From Eubacterium sp. (GTDB lineage: Bacteria; Bacillota; Clostridia; Lachnospirales; Lachnospiraceae): DNA of 47,554 nucleotides. Location: assembly GCA_024698965.1 (NCBI GenBank), contig JAILQM010000110.1, positions 1 through 47,554 on the forward strand, in the 5' to 3' direction. The notes beneath the pieces were generated by a model. The model saw nothing but the letters and a program-made list of their open reading frames with translations. It was not told the origin of the DNA and did not search any database. The translations under genes were made by a program, and so were the position numbers. Position 1 is the first letter of the stretch. Each line of letters opens with the position of its first letter. This document shows positions 17,806 to 24,658 of the stretch, piece after piece.

Positions 17806-19164
17806 TTACGCGACAACGCCTCGACTCTTCGCCCAGCGCCCGCTAAGGAAATATCCGCCGCCCCAGATGACCGAAATATATCCGGCGAGGCAGTGACCAA
17901 GATAAAAGCCGATAGCTCCCATTCCGAGGGCATATCCGAAAAGAAGTGAAAGAACGATTCGTCCCACAACTCCGTCGGCAATAGCGATAAGCATGTTGAG
18001 CATTGTGTTTCCGACTCCGTTGATAAGTCCGAGCATAGGACTCATAAGAGCAAACGACACAACCATTATGCAGCATATTTTAAGATATGCGGGAGCCTGC
18101 GCTATAACTTCGGGATCGTCTGAGAAGATTCCGAAAATCTGCTCAGGGAAAAGCAAATACAAACTGCAGATTACTACAGCAAATATCATGCAAAATGCCA
18201 CCGAATCATAAACGCTTCGTTTTACTCTGTCAGGCTTGCCGGCTGCGATATTTTGTCCGACGAAAGATGCCGTGGCATCGTTCATAGCCTGTGAGACTAT
18301 AGTCATGAGCTGAATCATCTTGTTTGATACTCCGGTTACGGCTACGGCAAGTACGCCGAATCCGTTGATCTGCGAGTTTACGAAGAGCATCGAAAAGTTT
18401 ATCGCAAGCTGCTTTGCCGCAACAGGTACTCCGATATTTAAAAGTATCTTCATTATTCCTGCGTCAGGTTTTATGCTGCTTAACTTAAAGTCAAATCCGA
18501 AAATGTCCCTCTTAATATAAAGATATATCAAAGCAAAAAGACAGGCCGATGACTGACCGATGAGAGTTGCCCAGGCCGCTCCCACTACTCCCCACTGCAT
18601 CACGCAGATGAAAACATAGTCGAGCACCACATTTACAATAGTGGCAACCGCCACAAATATCATAGGTCTTTTCGAATCTCCCATTCCTCTTAAAATTCCC
18701 GAAAGTCCGTTATAAAGAGCCACGAGAATATTTATTGACGATAAGATGACAAGATAAATGTAAGTGGAATCCATTATCTCATCGGGAGTATTCATTATCC
18801 TTAAAACAGGTTTTCCGAGAGGAATAATGAGCATAAGAAATGCTCCGACAACAATGCTTAAAAACATAACGTTTCCTATTACGCGGTTAAGCTCATCTCT
18901 TCTGCCGGCTCCGACTACCTGAGCCACATAGATCTGTCCGCAGACCGCAACTCCCAAAAAGAGAGAAAACATAAGCATTGTAAGCTGACCGGCAATACTT
19001 ACGGCGGATAAGGCATCCGTTCCCGCGTATTTGCCCACAAAATACATATCAACAAGATTGAAGCCGACCTGCAGGGCATTCGCCAGCATCATCGGCATCA
19101 TAAATTTAATCATTCGGCCGAAGATTGGTCCTTCGGTCAAATCATTTACCATTGTTTGTTCCAT
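17806..19164 (-). CDS. MATE family efflux transporter
   Basis: 452 residues with twelve predicted spans in two related halves, a typical Na+- or H+-driven multidrug/organic cation exporter of the MATE fold (NorM/DinF-like). The start region PIFGRMIKFMMPMMLANALQVGFNLVDMYFVGKY and GLSGILRGMGDSKRP are characteristic. It has its own promoter and terminator, so it is a single-gene unit. Substrate not predictable. Confidence 0.93.
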   Translation of the reverse strand: MEQTMVNDLTEGPIFGRMIKFMMPMMLANALQVGFNLVDMYFVGKYAGTDALSAVSIAGQLTMLMFSLFLGVAVCGQIYVAQVVGAGRRDELNRVIGNVMFLSIVVGAFLMLIIPLGKPVLRIMNTPDEIMDSTYIYLVILSSINILVALYNGLSGILRGMGDSKRPMIFVAVATIVNVVLDYVFICVMQWGVVGAAWATLIGQSSACLFALIYLYIKRDIFGFDFKLSSIKPDAGIMKILLNIGVPVAAKQLAINFSMLFVNSQINGFGVLAVAVTGVSNKMIQLMTIVSQAMNDATASFVGQNIAAGKPDRVKRSVYDSVAFCMIFAVVICSLYLLFPEQIFGIFSDDPEVIAQAPAYLKICCIMVVSFALMSPMLGLINGVGNTMLNMLIAIADGVVGRIVLSLLFGYALGMGAIGFYLGHCLAGYISVIWGGGYFLSGRWAKSRGVVA

Positions 19165-19198
19165 TAATTATATCCCCTATCACATTGATTTCTGTTTA

Positions 19199-19227
19199 AT
19201 TCTATAACAACATTTAATCATATGCAA
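19199..19227 (-). promoter_or_regulatory. Promoter of the MATE gene
   Basis: Minus-strand TTGCAT, 17 bases, TAGAAT, 35 bases before the start codon. Confidence 0.6.
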
Positions 19228-19266
19228 TGAATTTTAACAGAAAAACGCGTGATAAAGACACATTTT

Positions 19267-19923
19267 TTATTCTTCCGGCCAAACGAATTTACAGTTTCCG
19301 GCTTCTCCGCCGTCTATTAAAATATTCTGCCCCGTGCAGAATCTGTTCACGGCAGCCATGAAATATATCCACTCCGCCGCTTCCTCAGGGCTCATCCATC
19401 TCTTAAGAGGAGTCATGGACATAATCTCGCCAAAGAGTTCTTCATTTTCCGTAACAGGAATATTTATAGGTGTAAGCACTCCGCCAAAATCCAAGCTGTT
19501 ACAGGTCGCCCCAAAGCGAGCAACCCTTAAGGCCACGTTTTTGGTATATGCCAAAACTCCGCCTTTAGATGCGGCATACTCCGGAAACTCCGCCCCCGTA
19601 TGTCCGCTTGATGACCCAATCATTACTATGGACTTAATTGACGGTGTTATTCCGTATTTTTCCGTAATATTTATAGTGCCCTTAAGATTTACATCTATAT
19701 CATCTTCGTTTTGCACACCGGCGCAGTTTACCAAAACTTCAATCTCCGAAACATCCGGATATGAAGCCTCATCTCTTATATCAACTGTATAATGGGTGTA
19801 GTTTTCTTTTTCGAGCACTGCTTTTTCTCTGTCAAAGCCTATTACCTCATGGCCGTTTTTTAAAAAAAGCTCTGCGCACGAAAGCCCTATTCCCGAAGAT
19901 GCCCCGGTAATCAATACCTTCAT
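19267..19923 (-). CDS. Short-chain dehydrogenase/reductase in the preQ1 riboswitch operon
   Basis: 218-residue Rossmann-fold SDR. Seen: cofactor loop TGASSGIG (6-13), Asp31 after the second strand (suggests NAD(H)), NCAGV (66-70), catalytic Ser near 104-106 and YAASK with Tyr116/Lys120. It is shorter than most classical SDRs. It starts right at the stop of the S-component gene, so it belongs to the riboswitch-controlled operon. Role not known: it could oxidise or reduce the cyclopentenediol of queuine or a related 7-deazaguanine, but the substrate is inferred from context alone. Confidence 0.88.
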   Translation of the reverse strand: MKVLITGASSGIGLSCAELFLKNGHEVIGFDREKAVLEKENYTHYTVDIRDEASYPDVSEIEVLVNCAGVQNEDDIDVNLKGTINITEKYGITPSIKSIVMIGSSSGHTGAEFPEYAASKGGVLAYTKNVALRVARFGATCNSLDFGGVLTPINIPVTENEELFGEIMSMTPLKRWMSPEEAAEWIYFMAAVNRFCTGQNILIDGGEAGNCKFVWPEE

Positions 19924-20490
19924 TTAAAAAAATCTCTCCTTAATATTTGACGGCAGAATGCGAATCATCTGCACAACAATAAGTACACCGATAAGTCTGT
20001 CTATATAATCCGTAATAAACTGCACGATAAAGCAGCTCGCCGTAAGGCCGAGTGGAGTTGTGTTTGTAATAAGCTGAACAAGCACAGTAGAACCCGATGA
20101 TGTGATACCGCCGAATAAGATAGCTGTAATGCTTGCGCTTACTATAGTAGACGGTATTGTAATAATAAGAGCAGCCCATAAAATCCAAAGCACGCTGTTT
20201 TTACGCCTCTTAAAAACAAGACCTGTTACAAAACCCAGGATAATGCCCACCGGCGCATAATAAAGCGAGTAAACGTCTCCCGTAAATCCCATGATAAGTC
20301 CGCTTAAAACATTCGGAAGCATACCGTATATCGGGCCTAAAAGCGCACCTGTCATAATTGTTCCTATCGTATCAAGATAAATCGGGAGATGCAAAAGGAG
20401 CGCAATATGACCTCCGATTACATTTATACAAATAGCGAGCGCCACCACGCATAAATTAAAAGCACTGATTTTTGACTTTGTCTGTTCCAT
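19924..20490 (-). CDS. ECF-type transporter S component, probably for a queuosine precursor
   Basis: 188 residues with about six membrane spans, a short soluble start and the LPIYLDTIGTIMTGALLGPIYG segment typical of small energy-coupling factor substrate-binding proteins. ECF S components pick up vitamins or bases and borrow a shared EcfA/A'/T motor encoded elsewhere; no motor genes are in the window. Because the operon is led by a preQ1-I riboswitch and starts with a nucleoside hydrolase, the cargo is likely queuosine, queuine or preQ1. Whether it belongs to the known QueT family or another S-component family I cannot tell. Confidence 0.8.
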   Translation of the reverse strand: MEQTKSKISAFNLCVVALAICINVIGGHIALLLHLPIYLDTIGTIMTGALLGPIYGMLPNVLSGLIMGFTGDVYSLYYAPVGIILGFVTGLVFKRRKNSVLWILWAALIITIPSTIVSASITAILFGGITSSGSTVLVQLITNTTPLGLTASCFIVQFITDYIDRLIGVLIVVQMIRILPSNIKERFF

Positions 20491-20507
20491 TTTATTCCTC
20501 TCTTAAT

Positions 20508-21452
20508 CTAATTATTTATACCGGTAATTCTTTCGAAAAACATTTCCCAGAATTTTTCCGTATTAACCTCATTTAAAACAACCGCATTTGACTTCATTTT
20601 ATAAAAAGCCATTTCATCCACAACCGACTGTCCGATAGATATTCCGCCGGTTTCTATATCCACATAGCTTTCAAACCCGCTGCAGATACTTTTGTCAAGA
20701 AAATATGCAACCGCAAGCGGATCGTTTATCACGCAGCCTATAATGTGTTCCCACTCCCAGTGAAAATCATAGTAGAACTTCGTAATCTTTTTAATAAAGT
20801 CACCTGCCTTTTCATTTTTCCTCATAATATACTCAAGTCTTGTCGGCGTAAGCACAATCTTTCTTGTAACATCAAGCCCTATCATCGAGATTTTTTTATC
20901 TGCGTCAAAAGCCGCCTTATATACCGTCTTTGCCGCATCCGGATCGCACCAGTAGTTATACTCCGCCACCGGCGAACAGTTGCCGTAGCTTTTAAAGCAG
21001 CCGCCCATAGATACAATACTCTCAATCGCCTCAAATGCTTCCCTGTCTTTTTCAATAAGCCTTGCCAAATTTGTCATAGGCCCTAAGGCTATGACAGAGC
21101 ATTTTTCTCTTTTTAAAATGTCAGCCATGAAAGTTACCGCATCAATCTCTTTTTCATATCCCGGCACATTTTCCAAAAAGCTTTCTCCGAGCCCGTCTTT
21201 TCCATGAGTATCAAGGGCGTCAATATATTCTCTTTTTAAGGGCTTTTTTTCTCCCTTATAAATGGGGATATCAAGTCTTCCCATGAATTTAAGCACTTTT
21301 TTTGCATTCTCAAATCCCATATCCACAGGGCAGTTTCCGCAAACTATGCTTATCCCCACAACTTCGACCTCCGGACTTACAAGTGCAAGCATTATCGCAA
21401 GCGAATCATCTATTCCGGGATCTGTGTCTATTATTATCTTCTTTTTTTCCAT
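20508..21452 (-). CDS. Nucleoside hydrolase, candidate queuosine hydrolase (QueK-like)
   Basis: 314-residue IUNH-fold enzyme that splits N-glycosidic bonds of nucleosides. The calcium-binding DTDPGIDD is at residues 9-16, MTNLA near 126-130, and the C-terminal Asp at 244. The usual catalytic His-Asp pair is Asn243-Asp244 here, so the general acid of purine-preferring enzymes is missing. The preQ1 riboswitch before it and the transporter after it point to release of queuine from queuosine, as described for clostridial QueK. GGAGG precedes the ATG. A general purine or pyrimidine nucleosidase is the alternative. Confidence 0.85.
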   Translation of the reverse strand: MEKKKIIIDTDPGIDDSLAIMLALVSPEVEVVGISIVCGNCPVDMGFENAKKVLKFMGRLDIPIYKGEKKPLKREYIDALDTHGKDGLGESFLENVPGYEKEIDAVTFMADILKREKCSVIALGPMTNLARLIEKDREAFEAIESIVSMGGCFKSYGNCSPVAEYNYWCDPDAAKTVYKAAFDADKKISMIGLDVTRKIVLTPTRLEYIMRKNEKAGDFIKKITKFYYDFHWEWEHIIGCVINDPLAVAYFLDKSICSGFESYVDIETGGISIGQSVVDEMAFYKMKSNAVVLNEVNTEKFWEMFFERITGINN

Positions 21453-21493
21453 TAAAAAAAGCCTCCGTCTGCAACCTCACAAACAAAAGCATT

Positions 21494-21520
21494 CCAAAAA
21501 CAGATTGCCGGGAGCAATCT
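21494..21520 (-). terminator. Riboswitch expression-platform terminator
   Basis: Minus-strand stem AGATTGC / GCAATCT, loop TCCCG, then GTTTTTGG. It lies 18 bases after the preQ1-I aptamer and ahead of the first gene, so it is the likely off-switch when preQ1 is bound. Confidence 0.75.
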
Positions 21521-21538
21521 TATACATTATGGATTTTG

Positions 21539-21572
21539 CCTAGTTTTTTATACTGGGAGGTTCACGAACCAG
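21539..21572 (-). promoter_or_regulatory. preQ1-I riboswitch aptamer
   Basis: On the minus strand: P1 CTGG pairs with CCAG; between them GGTTC, then ACCTCCC; after the stem an A-rich tail ATAAAAAACTAGG that forms the H-type pseudoknot. This matches the compact class I preQ1 consensus closely, including the ending AAAAAACTA as in the B. subtilis queCDEF leader. A terminator follows. Ligand binding should lower expression of the salvage operon. Confidence 0.88.
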
Positions 21573-21579
21573 TTACCGG

Positions 21580-21608
21580 GATACTCTATCACATTTTTCT
21601 TTAAATAG
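21580..21608 (-). promoter_or_regulatory. Promoter of the preQ1-regulated operon
   Basis: Minus-strand TTGCTA, 17 bases, TAGAGT. The transcript would begin just before the aptamer stem. The -35 abuts the upstream operon's terminator. Confidence 0.5.
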
Positions 21609-21644
21609 CAAGCGGCCCGCGGAAATTTCCGCAGGCCGCTTGCC
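21609..21644 (-). terminator. Terminator of the molybdoenzyme operon
   Basis: Very strong inverted repeat GCAAGCGGCC.GCGGAAA / TTTCCGC.GGCCGCTTGC, 13 bases after the AsrB-like stop codon. The T-tract is weak (TATTTAAAG). Confidence 0.75.
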
Positions 21645-21657
21645 TTTGTAGTATGTA

Positions 21658-22446
21658 TTAATCCATGAGATCTTTCGCTCTTGTGTAGTTAAATACCGGG
21701 CCTTCGAGGCATACATATGTCTCGTTAATCTTACAATGTCCGCATTTACCTACCGCACATGACATCTTTCTTTCATATGAAACCCAGATGTTCTTTTCTT
21801 CTGCGCCCTGATTTAAGCACTCTGCCGCCGCAAACTTCATCATCACCGGCGGACCTACGATAATTACTGCGTAATCATCAAAGTCTTTGAAAGGAATATC
21901 AGGTATAAACTTTGTAACCATTCCCTTCTTAAAGCCCTCTGCCTCGGAATCATCGAGACACCAGGTTGTGTTAAACCTCTCAGAAAACTTTTTAATTTCT
22001 TCTGTAAAAAGCACAGCATTTATATCCTTAAAACCGCCTATAATATAGACATCCTTGCATTTGTTAGGATTGTCGTAAAAATAATTTATAGTGGTCTTAA
22101 TTGGCGCCATTCCCGTACCGCCGCAGATGAAAACGAGATTCTTGCCTTCAAATTCATCAATCGGGAACGAGTTTCCGTACGGTCCTCTCATAAAGAGCAT
22201 ATCGCCCTCAGAAAGTCCGAAGATTCCTTCGGTAAGTCGTCCTATCTTTCTGATAGTAAATTCAACATATCCGTCGCCTTTTCCGCTGACCGAAATCGGC
22301 GCCTCCCCTATTTTCGGAATTGAGAGTTGGAAAAACTGTCCGTGACTTGTCTCTCCGTCAAACTCAACCCTAAAGGTGTACTCAGCCTGTGTTTCTTTTA
22401 ATATCTTAAGTATCCTGTGAGGACTCGGAAGCATAATATTTTCCAT
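21658..22446 (-). CDS. AsrB-like FAD/NAD(P)H-binding electron transfer subunit
   Basis: 262 residues of the ferredoxin-reductase/DHOD-B fold. Residues ~1-95 form the FAD beta-barrel (RGPYGNSF), 100-210 the NAD(P) domain (FICGGTGMAPIKTTINYF), and the end carries CAVGKCGHCKINETYVC, a [2Fe-2S]-type cysteine cluster. In sulfite reductase this subunit takes electrons from NADH and passes them to AsrA. Here no asrC follows; the partner is the molybdoenzyme upstream. Start overlaps the previous stop by one base, with AAGGGGG before it. Confidence 0.9.
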   Translation of the reverse strand: MENIMLPSPHRILKILKETQAEYTFRVEFDGETSHGQFFQLSIPKIGEAPISVSGKGDGYVEFTIRKIGRLTEGIFGLSEGDMLFMRGPYGNSFPIDEFEGKNLVFICGGTGMAPIKTTINYFYDNPNKCKDVYIIGGFKDINAVLFTEEIKKFSERFNTTWCLDDSEAEGFKKGMVTKFIPDIPFKDFDDYAVIIVGPPVMMKFAAAECLNQGAEEKNIWVSYERKMSCAVGKCGHCKINETYVCLEGPVFNYTRAKDLMD

Positions 22447-24044
22447 TATTTTGCGCCCCCTTTCTCGTCTTCAAGTGCTTTTGCAAATCCGTTTACCGTA
22501 TCAGAAAAATCAATATCCTTAGGGCAACGGGTTATACATCTTCCGCAGCCGACACACATATTGTAATCGGTCTCAAACCTCTTACTAAAGTCATAGACCT
22601 TATGAAGCGTCTTAAAACGCATGTTAGCGCCCGCGGTTTTTCTTGCACGGCTTCCTCCGGCTGTCATTGTGAAGGTATCAAGCATGCATGATGACCATAC
22701 CCTTCTTCTCTCGCCGTCTTTGCCCTGCTCATCATATCTGATATCTACAGTGTCAAAGCATGAGCATGTCGGGCAGACAGTATTACATCCGCCACAGCCA
22801 ATGCAGTTGTCATCATATTTTTCCCAGTAAGGAAGCTCAGAAGCCTTCTTTAACTCCTCTACAGAAGATATAACCGGCAAAGCAACCTTTCTCTCATTTT
22901 CCTTAATAAATACAGGCTCGTAAGCTTCTTCTTTGCAATTTGCAAAATATCCGGCAAACGCGCTGTTTTTCACATTAACGCTAACCGCATCATCTTTAAT
23001 TCTAATCGCAACGTCATAGTCTTTTGTCTTTTCGCTTCCCATAGATACGCAAAAACACTGCTCAAAGCTCTTCTCGCACTCAAGAAGCATTATTCTTACT
23101 CTCTCTCTTCTTCTGCGGTAGAAATTATCTCCTCTTCCGCCGTTTTCAAGAAAGATCTTATCAAGGCGCTTAATAGCGTTCGCATCGCAGGCTCTCATAA
23201 TTATGAGATAATCCTTGTCCTCGGCAAAAATACTCTCCTCGCAGCTCTCGCCCTTAAAGTAAATCATTGTCTGAACTATAGGATAGAAAATCTCCTTAGG
23301 AGAATAATCCGACGGTCTGTCCAAAACTATCTCATCCGCAGAGTCGATTTCTTTGTATCTTACCTCTTTTTTAGCCTGCCCTTTTACCTCAGCCGGCGCA
23401 AAAATCTTGTATTTTTTCTTAAGTGATTTTAAAATGCCGTCAAATTCGGATTTGCTCATCACAAAAGAATCCTTATGCTCCGCGCCCGAAACTGCCGAAT
23501 CCAAAAGCTCTTTTTCGGCATCCAAAAAGTCTTTGGTAAGAATACTAAGTCCCTTATAAAACGGTGTCTTTGCATATTTTTCAACATCATCCAAAAACGC
23601 CTTTGTCCAGCCCTCAAGATGAGACTCGAAAAAGCCTCTTTGCATATTGTCATCATCTTTTACAAGAGTAGCCATAAAATAAAGCTCTGCTGCAATATGA
23701 TCCTCTTTTAAAGCCTTGTCGTCCGTTTTAAGTGCGTGTCCCGACTGAGCCATAAAGTTTTTAACTCTCGACCACGCATCCTGCATCATGAGATGCTGTT
23801 CGGATGTATAAACCGATTCATACGGAAAAGCCGCTCCGCCACTGGCCCTTCCGGCACCCAAAAATACATTGGCAAAATCTGCGGCAAGCTCATCGGCGTC
23901 CAAAGCCACTCCGCTTTTTATAAGCTCTGAGCCATCGCTTTTAGGCAGGTTCATGTTTTTAATTTTATCTGCCGCATCCTTATCTATTTCACGTTCGAAA
24001 CATCGCGCGAGGAAGCAGTAAAAATGATATCTTCTTTCGTTCAT
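22446..24044 (-). CDS. TorD-like chaperone domain fused to AsrA-like Fe-S electron transfer protein
   Basis: 532 residues in two parts. Residues ~1-190 resemble TorD/DmsD/NarJ chaperones (FYCFLARCFE; PYESVYTSEQHLMMQDAWSRVKNFM; EDHIAAELYFMATL), which help molybdenum cofactor insertion. Residues ~230-532 are AsrA-like (anaerobic sulfite reductase A / hydrogenase beta type), with CIGCGGCNTVCPTC at 414 and CVGCGRCITRCP at 497, two 4Fe-4S clusters. The junction lies in open frame with no internal ribosome site that I can see. The fusion ties enzyme assembly and electron supply into one protein. ATG overlaps the ferredoxin stop (ATGA). Confidence 0.85.
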   Translation of the reverse strand: MNERRYHFYCFLARCFEREIDKDAADKIKNMNLPKSDGSELIKSGVALDADELAADFANVFLGAGRASGGAAFPYESVYTSEQHLMMQDAWSRVKNFMAQSGHALKTDDKALKEDHIAAELYFMATLVKDDDNMQRGFFESHLEGWTKAFLDDVEKYAKTPFYKGLSILTKDFLDAEKELLDSAVSGAEHKDSFVMSKSEFDGILKSLKKKYKIFAPAEVKGQAKKEVRYKEIDSADEIVLDRPSDYSPKEIFYPIVQTMIYFKGESCEESIFAEDKDYLIIMRACDANAIKRLDKIFLENGGRGDNFYRRRRERVRIMLLECEKSFEQCFCVSMGSEKTKDYDVAIRIKDDAVSVNVKNSAFAGYFANCKEEAYEPVFIKENERKVALPVISSVEELKKASELPYWEKYDDNCIGCGGCNTVCPTCSCFDTVDIRYDEQGKDGERRRVWSSCMLDTFTMTAGGSRARKTAGANMRFKTLHKVYDFSKRFETDYNMCVGCGRCITRCPKDIDFSDTVNGFAKALEDEKGGAK

Positions 24045-24658
24045 CTGCCATCCCCCCTCATCGTATCACGGCATTCCTTCGGAAGAAGGCTCTGCCATTC
24101 ATCATTTTTAAGAATATATATTATGTTAGGTTCAACCCCATCTTTATCCGGCAGTCTAAAAGCTTTATCTCCGGCTTCTTTAACCATCCTGCTAACTTCG
24201 CTGTCAGGATCGTTAATATCGCCTATATGGAGACATTCTCCCGGACAAATATCTTCACAATATGACCTCTTACCCTCTGCGCGTCTCTTATAACAGGTGT
24301 CGCATTTGTCCATAACCATAAGCTCTTCGTTATATGTGTTAAGCTCGTAAGGACAGGCTTTTTCGCAGCTCCTGCATCCTATGCATTTATCTCTGTCAAT
24401 TACAACAATGCCGTCCTCGTCTCTCTTAAAGCATGCGCCCGTAGGACATACGGCCACACATGCCGGATTTTCGCACTGCTGACACATTGTCTGAAGAAAA
24501 TACATCTCAACGTTCGGATATACTCCAAGAGGCCCTACCTGCTTGGTTCTGTTTCTGTAAGTTCCGAGTGGAACATTGTTACCCTGCTTGCATGCGACCA
24601 TACATGCCTTACAGCCGATACATCTGTCCACCTCGACAACAAATACATCCTTTCTCAA
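24041..24658 (-). CDS. DmsB-type four-cluster ferredoxin subunit
   Basis: 205 residues with four cysteine groups: CIGCKACMVAC at the start, CQQCENPACVAVCPTGAC, CIGCRSCEKACP and CDTCYKRR...YCEDICPGEC. This is the electron-relay subunit of DMSO-reductase family complexes. No signal peptide. Starts with TTG, supported by AAGGGGG eight bases upstream; it begins at the stop of the catalytic subunit gene. In this operon it should carry electrons between the AsrAB-like module and the molybdenum subunit. Confidence 0.93.
   Translation of the reverse strand: MRKDVFVVEVDRCIGCKACMVACKQGNNVPLGTYRNRTKQVGPLGVYPNVEMYFLQTMCQQCENPACVAVCPTGACFKRDEDGIVVIDRDKCIGCRSCEKACPYELNTYNEELMVMDKCDTCYKRRAEGKRSYCEDICPGECLHIGDINDPDSEVSRMVKEAGDKAFRLPDKDGVEPNIIYILKNDEWQSLLPKECRDTMRGDGR

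Noticed and set aside
17702..17896. 64-residue plus-strand frame containing HPERSEGSP
   Set aside because: A spurious translation of the dispersed repeat and of the MATE terminator region.
21658..24044. Anaerobic sulfite reductase (asrABC)
   Set aside because: AsrA- and AsrB-like proteins are present, but there is no siroheme AsrC, and the genes are coupled to a molybdoenzyme.
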